DNA from: Martinezella miluonensis
Lineage (GTDB): Bacteria; Pseudomonadota; Alphaproteobacteria; Rhizobiales; Rhizobiaceae
NCBI RefSeq assembly: GCF_900094545.1
Contig: NZ_FMAH01000003.1
Span: 62,001-126,000 of the forward strand
Direction: 5' to 3'
DNA length: 64,000 nucleotides
The position numbers were made by a program, and so were the translations under genes. Shown here one piece after another: positions 8,900 through 16,935 of the stretch (position 1 is the stretch's first letter; each line of letters starts with the position of its first letter). A model generated the notes under the pieces. It made no database searches and was not told the DNA's origin. It saw nothing but the letters and a program-made list of their open reading frames with translations.

Positions 8900-8931
8900 C
8901 GGCTTGAAAGCATCTGGGCGCTCTCAAGCCG
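8900..8931. terminator. Bidirectional stem-loop between convergent genes
   Basis: CGGCTTGA (8900-8907) pairs with TCAAGCCG (8924-8931) in the 112-bp gap between the convergent SfnB-type and permease genes. CTATCTTT follows on the plus side and GTTTTCTCAT on the minus side, so it could end transcription from both directions. Confidence 0.55.
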
Positions 8932-8951
8932 CTATCTTTGGGTATTTGGCG

Positions 8952-10439
8952 TCAGTGGGCTTCCGCAGGGACGAGCGGAACTTCCGCACCCTTGGCGTCA
9001 TAGAGCCTGCCATTCAGGAAATGGTCGCCATCATGGAGAACGGCGATGTCCTGATACCGGATCAGGCGCTCAGTTCCGGCGACAAACACCGACTGCTGAT
9101 CCGAATTGCCAGCCGTCAAGTGGTTGAACAGCAGGTTTAGCGTTATTGCCATCAATGCTGCCGAGCTGATGCCGGAGTGGAAAATGGTGATGATCCATGC
9201 CGGAAAATGCTCATAGAAGGTCGGCGACGCGATCGGGATCATCCCGAAGCCAGTGGAAGTCGCCACGATGATGAGATTCATATTGTTCTCATAATCGACC
9301 TTGGCGAGGGTCCTGATCCCGCTGGCAGCCACCGTCCCGAACAGGACGAGGCCCGCTCCGCCGAGGACCGAGCTTGGAACCGCGGCCACGACACGGCCCA
9401 CGACCGGCAGCAATCCCAGGGCAACGAGAAAGAGCCCGCCGGTTGCGACGACAAAGCGGCTCTTGATCCCGGTGACCGCGACGAGACCCACATTCTGCGC
9501 AAAGGCGCTTTGCGTGAAGGAGCCGAAGACGGGAGCCAGGATACTGGACAGCATGTCCGCGCGCAAACCATCGCCGAGCCGGCGTGCATCGACCTTGGTT
9601 CCGACGATCTCGCCGACAGCAAGGATATCCGCGGAGGTCTCGACCAAGATCACCATGATGACGATGAACATCGAGATGATCGCCGCTGCGTCAAATATCG
9701 GATAACCGAAGTGGAAAATCTGCGGCAAGGCGACGAAAGGCCCGTTCGCCACGCGCGAGAAATCGGTCATGCCAAGCGCATAGGCAATGGCTGTTCCGAT
9801 GACGATGGCAAGCAGGATCGAGAGCCTCGATATGGCTGCGCTGCCCACTTTGCTGAGCAGCAGGACGATCGCGAGCGTCACGGCGGCTAACAGAATGTTG
9901 GCCTGGCTGCCGAATTCCGGTGCGCTCCTGTTGCCGCCCATGGCCCAGCCCGCTGCAACCGGCATGAGCGTGAGCCCGATGGTCGTGATAACGATGCCAG
10001 TGACGAGCGGCGGAAAGAAGCGGGTGATGCGCGAAAAGACCGGCGTGATGGCAAGCCCGATGAATGAGGCTGCGATGACGGCGCCAAGGACAACCTGGAT
10101 ACCACCATGTCCGGTGATGGCAATCATCGTCGCGACGCCGGAAAAGGACACACCCTGCACGAGAGGGAGGCGGCTGCCGAAGAAAGGGATTCCGATCGTC
10201 TGCAGGATCGTCGCCAGGCCTCCGGCAAACAGTGACGCCGTTACGAGCAGAGCGATGTCGGTCGGCGCAAGGCCCGATGCCTGGCCGATGATCAGGGGAA
10301 CGGCTACGATGCCGCCATACATTGTGAGAACATGCTGAAGGCCGTAGGCCAGATTTGCGCCAAGACTGAGCTTTTCATCTTCCGGGGATAAGTGGGCGGT
10401 CGTTTCCTCTGCGGTTACTGCCAAGGTAATCTCCTCCAT
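8952..10439 (-). CDS. NCS2-family nucleobase permease, xanthine/urate type
   Basis: 495 residues of hydrophobic inner-membrane protein with about 12-14 membrane segments and a polar C-terminal tail. The diagnostic NCS2 signature QNVGLVAVTGIKSR and the upstream AFAQ place it with xanthine/uric-acid proton symporters (PbuX/XanQ/UacT cluster) rather than uracil permeases, which carry EN..GVxxxTR. It would import purine bases for nitrogen. The ATG at 10439 is used here, but a TTG at 10424, preceded by GGAGGAG, is a serious alternative start. A striking 14-bp inverted repeat lies immediately upstream. It shares direction with the sulfur genes to its right but probably has its own promoter. Confidence 0.92.
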   Translation of the reverse strand: MEEITLAVTAEETTAHLSPEDEKLSLGANLAYGLQHVLTMYGGIVAVPLIIGQASGLAPTDIALLVTASLFAGGLATILQTIGIPFFGSRLPLVQGVSFSGVATMIAITGHGGIQVVLGAVIAASFIGLAITPVFSRITRFFPPLVTGIVITTIGLTLMPVAAGWAMGGNRSAPEFGSQANILLAAVTLAIVLLLSKVGSAAISRLSILLAIVIGTAIAYALGMTDFSRVANGPFVALPQIFHFGYPIFDAAAIISMFIVIMVILVETSADILAVGEIVGTKVDARRLGDGLRADMLSSILAPVFGSFTQSAFAQNVGLVAVTGIKSRFVVATGGLFLVALGLLPVVGRVVAAVPSSVLGGAGLVLFGTVAASGIRTLAKVDYENNMNLIIVATSTGFGMIPIASPTFYEHFPAWIITIFHSGISSAALMAITLNLLFNHLTAGNSDQQSVFVAGTERLIRYQDIAVLHDGDHFLNGRLYDAKGAEVPLVPAEAH

Positions 10440-10444
10440 ACCTT

Positions 10445-10477
10445 TGCGTTTCTCATTTCCTCCAAATGAGAAACGCA
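10445..10477 (-). promoter_or_regulatory. Perfect 14-bp inverted repeat with GGAGG in the loop, in the leader of the NCS2 permease
   Basis: On the minus strand TGCGTTTCTCATTT, then the loop GGAGG, then AAATGAGAAACGCA; the second arm ends 6 bp before the ATG at 10439. A TATAAA element at 10504-10509 (minus strand) would make a leader of about 60 bases that contains this hairpin and a smaller TCCGA/TCGGA hairpin. It may be an RNA switch that hides or presents a ribosome site, or a protein operator. Both readings are inference; the symmetry is seen directly. Confidence 0.6.
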
Positions 10478-10596
10478 GACTACGGCGTCCGACCTCGGAT
10501 GACTTTATAGAAAAATGCGAAACACCTTATGAAAGACACCGTTCCGCATACCGATACCCGATTGGGATGTCAGCGGGTGTCAACAGCCCCGGCGGC

Positions 10597-11802
10597 CTAG
10601 CTGTAGAGGCTGACCTCCGGGATCTTGCCGTTGAGAACGAATTCTCCGACTTCCTTGGCCTTGTAAAAGACAGGGTCGTGCAAGGTATGGGTCCGGACAT
10701 TGCGCCAGAAACGGTCGAATCGGTATTTTTCGGCCGTCGAGCGCGCGCCGGTGAGTTCGAAAACGCGCGATGTGATATCCAGCGAGACATGCGTGGCATT
10801 GACCTTGGCGGCATAGGCCTCGGCAGCAGCCTCGCCGCGTTCACGCGCGGTTGCCTTGTGTCCTTTCGCAAGAGCAGCCTGAACGGTCGCCGCAGCACTG
10901 TCGGCCAGAGCGGCGGATGCCTTCAGCGCAGCGGTGAATTCGCCAACCCGCTCAAGAATGTAGGGGTCGTCTGCTGCCTGTTCGACACCAGAAGTCACCC
11001 ACGGCCGCGTCGTCGTCCGCACATAGTCTATAGCCTGCTGCAGTGCGCCTTCGGCCGTACCGAGATAGAAATTCACAAAGACCAGCTGAATGAGAGGGGT
11101 GTTGAAAGTCGCAAGAACAGGCGCCTCCCCGCCAATCGACGCCGCCTTATCCAGATCCTCCTCGTAGACAGGGAAATCATGGAATTCAACGCTACCGCTG
11201 TCGGAAAGACGCTGGCCGAAATTGTTCCAATCGTCATTCGCCTTGTAACCAGGCCGGTTGGTCGGAACGGCAAAGCCTACGATCTTGTCATCGAGCGCGG
11301 CGTTGGCGTTGATGTAATCGGAGACATGAGCAGCGGTGGAGAAGGACTTGCGGCCGTTCAGAACATAGCCGTTGCCGCGGCGCGTCAAGACAAGGCCCGG
11401 ATCACGCGGATTGACGGCAGCACCCCAATAGAGGCTGTTGGCAACGGTCTTGCTGCCGAGCTCCTGCGCCCGCGCCTCGTCGAAGGCCCAATAGACATAT
11501 TGGCTGTTGACATAGTGGTAGCCGAGAAGTTGCCCGATAGAGCTTTCGCCGCGCGCCAGAATGCGCACCAGCCGCAGGCCATCCACCCAATCGAGACCGC
11601 CGCCACCGACCTGCTGCGCGTGCAAGACATTCAACAAGCCCGCATTCTTCAGCTTGACGATTTCGCCGAGGGGCGGCTGACCTTCACGATCAAGCTCTGC
11701 GGCGTGCTTCGAAAGATCTGCGGCAATCTCTTCCGCTTTGGCAAAAAGATCTTCTCGCGTGGTGTTTCGACTGGTTGCGAAGACGACGTTGGACTGGCTC
11801 AT
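10597..11802 (-). CDS. SfnB/DszC-like flavin-dependent monooxygenase (acyl-CoA dehydrogenase fold)
   Basis: 401 residues, paralogue of the protein at 7622-8839. It shows GGGGLDWVDGLRLVRILARGESSIGQLLGYHY near residues 65-95, a NGRKSFSTAAHVSDY middle domain, NFGQRLSDSGSVEFHDFPV, and the C-terminal RFWRNVRTHTLHDPVFYKAKEVGEFVLNG typical of DszC-like enzymes. It probably oxidises an organosulfur (or other heteroatom) substrate with reduced flavin supplied by another protein. It lies 72 bp downstream of a ribose-type binding-protein gene on the same strand, so the two are probably co-transcribed, which links the importer to the oxidation chemistry. Confidence 0.86.
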   Translation of the reverse strand: MSQSNVVFATSRNTTREDLFAKAEEIAADLSKHAAELDREGQPPLGEIVKLKNAGLLNVLHAQQVGGGGLDWVDGLRLVRILARGESSIGQLLGYHYVNSQYVYWAFDEARAQELGSKTVANSLYWGAAVNPRDPGLVLTRRGNGYVLNGRKSFSTAAHVSDYINANAALDDKIVGFAVPTNRPGYKANDDWNNFGQRLSDSGSVEFHDFPVYEEDLDKAASIGGEAPVLATFNTPLIQLVFVNFYLGTAEGALQQAIDYVRTTTRPWVTSGVEQAADDPYILERVGEFTAALKASAALADSAAATVQAALAKGHKATARERGEAAAEAYAAKVNATHVSLDITSRVFELTGARSTAEKYRFDRFWRNVRTHTLHDPVFYKAKEVGEFVLNGKIPEVSLYS

Positions 11803-11874
11803 GATGTGAACTCCGGTTCTTTAGTGTGATCCGGCGGACGCCTACGCGCCCGCCGATAGATCGAGATCGGCAGC

Positions 11875-12921
11875 CTAGAAAAGCTTCTGCGGTATCCAGC
11901 TCGCAGTCACCGCGTCGCTGGCATTGAAGGCCGGAACCTTCTGTGCAAGTTCCTCGATCGTTTTAACGCCGGCGGCGCGCAATCCCTCCTGGGTCAAGAG
12001 CGTCGGTTTGACGGTGATCTGATGTGGAACCTCCTGCCCTGCAACCTGCAAGGCTGCGGCTCGGATGGAGACGGCGCCGACAACGGCCGGATTGGTCGCG
12101 ACCGTCGCAACCCAGGGGCTGCCAGGCTCGGTGATCTCCTGGATATCGGCAGTCGAGACATCAGCCGAATAGATCTTCAGCTTGTTCACGATGCCGAGAT
12201 CCGTCGCGGCAAGCTTCACGCCGCGGGCGAATTCATCATAGGGGGCGAAGATGACGCCGATGTCGGGATTAGCCGTCAGCGCCGCCTTGGCCTGATCGGC
12301 CGTCGAGGTTGCCGTCGTATCGCTGACATTGCCGAAGCGCGCCTTTTCGACGACGCCGGCATTCTGCTTCTTGAACGTCTCCCAGACCTCGTTGCGCCGG
12401 TCGAGCGGCGCAAAGCCGGCAACATAGACATAGCCTGCCTTGAAGCTATCGCCATTGTCCTTGAGTGCCTGTTTCAAGGCGAGCTCGGCAAGCTCATGAT
12501 CGCTCTGCTCGACTTGCGGGATCTTCGGGTTGTTGAGATTGACGTCGAAAGCGACGACCTTGATGCCCTTGTCTAGCGCCTGCTGAACGACATCGCCGAG
12601 CGATTCCGGCAGACCGTGGTCAATGACAATCGCGGAGACACCGAGATTGATCGCCTGCAATATCTGTTCACGCTGCGCGGCTGCGTCCTGACGACCGGGA
12701 AAGACACGCAGGTCGATATCAAGCGCCTTGGCCTGGGCTTCGGCCCCTGCCTGATAGGCCTGAAAGAAGTCACCGGCGGAAATGTAGCTGACCAGCGCAA
12801 CCTTCACGCCACCCTTGTCAAAGGGTGCGGGAGCACCGTTCACTCCACCGGCCATTGCCGTGTGGGTCAATAGAAAGGGAATGGCGGCGGCTGACAGGGC
12901 AAGCCGTAGAAGGGACTTCAT
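11875..12921 (-). CDS. Ribose-type (CUT2) ABC transporter substrate-binding protein, Sec-exported
   Basis: 348 residues from the ATG at 12921 (GAGG 9 bases upstream; an in-frame TTG at 12942 is unlikely). A Sec signal peptide (MKSLLRLALSAAAIPFLLTHTAMAGG) is followed by a type I periplasmic binding fold of the Peripla_BP_4 kind: VALVSYISAGDFFQAYQAGAEAQAKALDIDL, then NLGVSAIVIDHGLPESLGDVVQQALDKGIKVVAFDVN. It is the first gene of a leftward operon with the SfnB-like gene and diverges across a 387-bp gap from a second binding protein and the ATPase/permease genes. Two different binding proteins for one transporter suggest two related ligands. Confidence 0.88.
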   Translation of the reverse strand: MKSLLRLALSAAAIPFLLTHTAMAGGVNGAPAPFDKGGVKVALVSYISAGDFFQAYQAGAEAQAKALDIDLRVFPGRQDAAAQREQILQAINLGVSAIVIDHGLPESLGDVVQQALDKGIKVVAFDVNLNNPKIPQVEQSDHELAELALKQALKDNGDSFKAGYVYVAGFAPLDRRNEVWETFKKQNAGVVEKARFGNVSDTTATSTADQAKAALTANPDIGVIFAPYDEFARGVKLAATDLGIVNKLKIYSADVSTADIQEITEPGSPWVATVATNPAVVGAVSIRAAALQVAGQEVPHQITVKPTLLTQEGLRAAGVKTIEELAQKVPAFNASDAVTASWIPQKLF

Positions 12922-13308
12922 CGTAGCGAACCTCGCAATCAATCTGGAGCGCCGTCTGACGGAACATCCCGCGACGCATACAATTATTAGATATAAACTC
13001 TATGTTTTTAGTAGATTAAATCATCTGATTTTGGCGAGCTTCGGAGATTCTTTGTTCGTCGGGCGAAGCCTTGGCGGCAAGCGCTTACCTCGAAAACAAG
13101 CAGCGTACAGAGGCTGGTGTGCGCAGATGGCGGGCAACTACCTAGTCCGCTGCGGTAATTATCTGGAAACACCGATCTGTACGCATGACCAACGGCTCAT
13201 GGAAATTCCCCACTCCGATGCGGTTTTGGAAAATTGTTTCTCTTTAAACATTAAAATCTATCTATTTTATAGCCTATTGGCTTTGTGGATTGCTGGAGAG
13301 GATGCTTC
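12922..13308. other. 387-bp AT-rich divergent control region of the two ribose-type operons
   Basis: No credible gene is seen here. Both ends are AT-rich: near 12978-13020 TTATTAGATATAAA and TTTTTAGTAGATTAAAT, and near 13243-13275 ATTAAAATCTATCTATTTTATAG, each placed where a promoter for the flanking operon would be. The middle (13060-13200) has normal base composition. The size leaves room for regulator sites between two promoters, and no regulator gene adjoins it. Confidence 0.5.
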
Positions 13309-14313
13309 ATGACCAACGGAAACACGACCGGCCTTGGACGTCGGGATATTTTAAAACTGACCGCCGCCGGCGCAGCATTGGCGACCGCCGGGCTTATCTC
13401 GAACAAGGCAGCGGCAGCTGACGATGCCCTGTCCCTAAAAGGCAAGCGTATCGCCATCAGCGCAACCGGAACCGATCACTATTTCGATCTGCAGGCTTAT
13501 AACGCCCAGATCGAAGAGGTGAAGCGGTTGGGCGGCACGCCGATCGCAGTCGATGCCGGCCGTAACGACGGCAAGCTGGTATCGCAACTGCAGACGCTGA
13601 TCGCGCAGAAGCCGGACGCGATCGTCCAGATTCTCGGCACGCTGAGCGTCATCGATCCCTGGCTGAAGAAGGCGCGCGATGCCGGCATCCCCGTGTTGAC
13701 AGTCGATGTCGGCTCCACCAATTCGATCAACAACACCACGTCAGACAATTGGGGTATCGGCAAAGATCTGGCGTTGCAGCTCGTGTCGGATATCGGGGGC
13801 GAGGGCAACATTGTCGTCTTCAACGGCTTCTACGGCGTGACACCCTGCGCGATCCGCTACGATCAGCTCGTCAACGTCGTCAAATACTTCCCGAAGGTGA
13901 AAATCATTCAACCGGAACTTCGGGATGTCATTCCCAACACGGTTCAGGACGCCTTCACCCAGATCACCGCGATCCTCAACAAATATCCGGAAAAGGGTTC
14001 GATCAAGGCGATCTGGTCGGCCTGGGATATTCCCCAGCTCGGCGCCACCCAGGCGCTTGCCGCCGCCGGCCGCACGGAAATCCGCACCTATGGTGTCGAC
14101 GGAAGCCCGGAAGTGCTGCAGCTGGTTGCCGATCCAAACTCGCCGGCAGGAGCAGACGCCGCCCAGCAGCCGGCGGAAATCGGCCGCACGGCCATCCGCA
14201 ATGTCGCCAAGCTGCTGGCGGGACAGACGCTACCGCGTGAGACTTACGTGCCCGCACTCCTCGCCAACAAAAGCAATGTTGCCGACATCGTCAAAAAGCT
14301 CGGCATTGGCTGA
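13309..14313 (+). CDS. Ribose-type ABC transporter substrate-binding protein with twin-arginine signal
   Basis: 334 residues from the ATG at 13309, with GAGAGGA 6-12 bases upstream. The N-terminus has a twin-arginine motif (GRRDILKLTAAGAALATAG), so it may be exported folded. The body is a type I sugar-binding fold: KRIAISATGTDHYFDLQAYNAQIEEVKRLGG, LIAQKPDAIVQILGT, and VDGSPEVLQLVADP near the C-terminus. It leads the operon with ATPase, two permeases and a flavin monooxygenase. A Tat signal on a ribose-type binding protein is uncommon and contrasts with the Sec signal of its divergent partner. Confidence 0.88.
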   Translation: MTNGNTTGLGRRDILKLTAAGAALATAGLISNKAAAADDALSLKGKRIAISATGTDHYFDLQAYNAQIEEVKRLGGTPIAVDAGRNDGKLVSQLQTLIAQKPDAIVQILGTLSVIDPWLKKARDAGIPVLTVDVGSTNSINNTTSDNWGIGKDLALQLVSDIGGEGNIVVFNGFYGVTPCAIRYDQLVNVVKYFPKVKIIQPELRDVIPNTVQDAFTQITAILNKYPEKGSIKAIWSAWDIPQLGATQALAAAGRTEIRTYGVDGSPEVLQLVADPNSPAGADAAQQPAEIGRTAIRNVAKLLAGQTLPRETYVPALLANKSNVADIVKKLGIG

Positions 14314-14323
14314 CATCTAAATC

Positions 14324-14349
14324 GGCGATGCGGCTTTAGCCACATCGCC
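14324..14349 (+). terminator. Intercistronic hairpin after the binding-protein gene
   Basis: GGCGATG-C-GGC (14324-14334), loop TTTA, GCC-A-CATCGCC (14339-14349): an 11-bp stem with one mismatch between the binding-protein stop and the ATPase start. Such hairpins often stabilise the upstream message or partly terminate, giving more binding protein than transporter. No T run follows. Confidence 0.5.
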
Positions 14350-14373
14350 CGCTTAATGCGAGGGCCTTTTCCA

Positions 14374-15924
14374 ATGACAGCAACCGAGCCAGCGTTTGCC
14401 GCTGACAACAAAGAACAGGTTGTCCGCTTTGACCGCGTCGTTAAGCGTTTTGGCGGCGCGCAGGCATTAGCCGGCGCCTCGCTGACCGTACGACGCGGCA
14501 CCGTGCATGGGCTTGTCGGGCAGAATGGCGCCGGCAAATCGACGTTGATCAAGCTTCTCGCCGGCTTGCATAGGCCGGATGAAGGCCGCATCGAAATCGA
14601 GGGCCGGCAATATGATCGGCTGACGCCGCATCTGTGCGAAGAACTCGGCATTCATTTCATCCACCAGGACCGGTTACTGGTCCCCACCTTTACGGTGGGC
14701 GAGACGCTATTCCTCGGCAGGGAGCTGCGCCTCGCCGGCACTCCCTTCCTCGATCGCCGCGCGATGCAACGCCGAGCTGAAGAGATCCTCGCCAATTATT
14801 TCGGAGTGGATTTGCCGCGGAATGCCTTGATCAGCGAGCTTTCGACAGCTGAGCAGCAGATCGTTCAGATCACCCGGGCGCTGCTGCACCAGCCGAAGCT
14901 CCTCGTCTTCGACGAGCCGACGGCTGCTTTGGTGCGGCAGGAGGCAGATATGCTTTTCTGCCTAATCCGCCGCCTGCGCAGCGAAGGCGTGACCATCATC
15001 TATATCTCGCATTATCTCAACGAGATCGAGGCGCTGTGCGATGACGTGACGGTGCTACGCAACGGCGTCGATGTCGCCTCTCTGCCCATGAGCGAGACGT
15101 CTGCCAATGGGATAGCAACCCTGATGGTCGAGCGTGATATCGGGGAGATGTTCCCGAAGCGGCAGGTGGAATTCGGCGCCGAAATCCTAAAGGTTCGCAA
15201 TCTCTCCGCAGCCAACCGCTTCCACGATGTCAGCTTCACGCTGCACCGCGGCGAAATCCTCGGCATCACCGGGCTGCTCGGCTCCGGGGCGAAGGATCTG
15301 GTGCGGACGCTCTTCGGACTGCAGGCAGCGACAAGCGGAGAGATCGATATCGAGACGCAGGCCTTGAAGCCCCGCAGTCCGGTGGAAGCCGTCAATCATC
15401 AACTAGCGCTGGTGCCGGAGGATCGTCGCGGCCACGGCGTCGGCCTCGATCTCAGCGTGCGCGAGAATATCACGCTGTCGAGCCTTTCCCGCTACACGCG
15501 CTTCGGCTTTCTCAACCGCAAACGCGAGACAAGCGATACCGACGATCTGATCAAGCGTCTGCAGATCAAGACAGCTGGGCGCGAAGCCCTGGTCCGCACG
15601 CTTTCGGGCGGCAATCAGCAGAAGGTGGCAATCGCCAAATGGCTGAGCCGCCAATCGGAAATCTATCTGCTCGACGAGCCGACCGTCGGCGTCGATATCG
15701 GTTCCAAGGTCGAGATCTATTCGCTTATCGGCGAGCTTGCCACCCGCGGCGCCGGCGTCATCGTGCTGTCGTCGGATCTACCCGAACTCGTCGGCATTAC
15801 CGACAGGATCCTCGTCCTGTTCCGCGGCCGCCTGGCGCGCGAACTGATCTCCTCACAGACCACAACGGATGAAGTGCTGTCGGCATCGACCGGCGCCGTG
15901 GAAGGATTGCGCCATGTCGGCTGA
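14374..15924 (+). CDS. Ribose-type ABC transporter ATP-binding protein with two ATPase domains (RbsA-like)
   Basis: 516 residues, two fused ABC domains as in RbsA/MglA. The ATG at 14374 has GAGGG 9 bases upstream; ATG 14356 is an alternative. The first domain has Walker A VGQNGAGKSTLIKLL and a Walker B region LLVFDEPTAALVRQEADMLF. The second has LGITGLLGSGAKDLVRTLFGL in place of a strict Walker A, as is usual for this family, plus LSGGNQQKVAIAKWL and YLLDEPTVGVDIGSK. It energises uptake through the two permeases that follow; its stop overlaps the first permease start. Located at the cytoplasmic face of the membrane. Confidence 0.93.
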   Translation: MTATEPAFAADNKEQVVRFDRVVKRFGGAQALAGASLTVRRGTVHGLVGQNGAGKSTLIKLLAGLHRPDEGRIEIEGRQYDRLTPHLCEELGIHFIHQDRLLVPTFTVGETLFLGRELRLAGTPFLDRRAMQRRAEEILANYFGVDLPRNALISELSTAEQQIVQITRALLHQPKLLVFDEPTAALVRQEADMLFCLIRRLRSEGVTIIYISHYLNEIEALCDDVTVLRNGVDVASLPMSETSANGIATLMVERDIGEMFPKRQVEFGAEILKVRNLSAANRFHDVSFTLHRGEILGITGLLGSGAKDLVRTLFGLQAATSGEIDIETQALKPRSPVEAVNHQLALVPEDRRGHGVGLDLSVRENITLSSLSRYTRFGFLNRKRETSDTDDLIKRLQIKTAGREALVRTLSGGNQQKVAIAKWLSRQSEIYLLDEPTVGVDIGSKVEIYSLIGELATRGAGVIVLSSDLPELVGITDRILVLFRGRLARELISSQTTTDEVLSASTGAVEGLRHVG

Positions 15925-16933
15925 TGTCCAGTTTGCCTCCCTCCCCCAGGCTGCGCGCAAGCCCGCGCTGCCTTCAAGCGGCAAGCTCGCCGCCGCAACC
16001 CTGCGCTTCGGCTCGCTGCTCGCCTTCCTGTCGATCCTGGTGATTTTTGCGCTGACCGCACCCTACTTCCTGAGCGTCGGCAATATCGGCAATGTACTCG
16101 GCCAATCGGCCATCTCCGGCGTCCTTGCCATCGGCCTGACGATCGTGTTGATCGCCGGAGGCTCAAATGTGGTCACAGGCGGCATCGATCTATCGCTTGC
16201 CGCCAATATGGGCCTGTGCGCCGCGGTTTACGCAACGCTGATCCAGCTGGGCTTCAACGACCTTGCAGCAGGCGCGGGTGCGCTTGCCGCAGGATTGGCG
16301 ATCGGCGTCGTCAACGCTCTGGCGATCGTGCTGGCGGGTATCGTGCCCTTGCTGGCGACGCTTGCCGTGATGAATGTTGTCGCCGGTCTGGAGCTGGTCC
16401 TGACCCAGAATACTGTCCTTCCCGCTGCGACAAATTTCCTGACCACGCTTTCCGCATCGGACGGCTTCGGCATCCCTGTCCTCGCCTACATGCTGATCGG
16501 CTTCACGATCATTGCCGCTGCCATCGTGCAATATACCCCACTCGGTCTACGGCTCTACGCCGTCGGCGAATTTCCCGAAGCGGCGCGGGCTGCCGGGCTT
16601 CCATTGAAGAAACTGGTCGCGGGCGCTTTCGTCGCCAGCGGGCTTTGCGGCGGGATCGCCGGCATCCTGTCGGTATCCTATCTCAGCGGCAGCACGACCG
16701 GCTCCGGCGAAATGCTGCTTCCCGTGGTCGTAACCGCCCTGCTCGGCTCGGTCTTCTCGCGCCGTCTGGTGCCGACGATTGGCGGAACGCTGATCTCGAC
16801 CCTGTTTATCGGCTTCCTCATCAACGGTTTCCAGCTTCTGAACCTGCCGAGCACGCTGGTAAGCGGCGTTCAGGGCCTGCTGATCCTGATCGTTGTCTCG
16901 GCGACCACCTTGCTGCGCAAACGGGAGATCTGA
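15914..16933 (+). CDS. Ribose-type ABC transporter permease (RbsC-like), first of two
   Basis: 339 residues from the ATG at 15914, which overlaps the ATPase gene by 11 bp. About 8-10 membrane segments; conserved features of the BPD_transp_2 family include IAGGSNVVTGGIDLSLAANMGL, with a TGGIDLS block shared by all RbsC-type permeases, and LRLYAVGEFPEAARAAGLP, the EAA-like loop that contacts the ATPase. It pairs with the next gene to form a heterodimeric channel; many CUT2 systems use one permease as a homodimer, so two distinct genes are noteworthy. Confidence 0.92.
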   Translation: MSADVQFASLPQAARKPALPSSGKLAAATLRFGSLLAFLSILVIFALTAPYFLSVGNIGNVLGQSAISGVLAIGLTIVLIAGGSNVVTGGIDLSLAANMGLCAAVYATLIQLGFNDLAAGAGALAAGLAIGVVNALAIVLAGIVPLLATLAVMNVVAGLELVLTQNTVLPAATNFLTTLSASDGFGIPVLAYMLIGFTIIAAAIVQYTPLGLRLYAVGEFPEAARAAGLPLKKLVAGAFVASGLCGGIAGILSVSYLSGSTTGSGEMLLPVVVTALLGSVFSRRLVPTIGGTLISTLFIGFLINGFQLLNLPSTLVSGVQGLLILIVVSATTLLRKREI

Positions 16934-16935
16934 TC

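Noticed and set aside
10444..11829. 461-codon open frame on the plus strand opposite the DszC-like gene
   Set aside because: The minus strand encodes a full SfnB/DszC-type protein with conserved blocks; the plus frame lacks motifs and is a GC-rich shadow.
16216..16935. N-terminal extension of the second ribose-type permease through the first permease gene
   Set aside because: The upstream part is out of frame with the first permease and arginine-rich; the GTG at 16936 with GGGAG is the sensible start.
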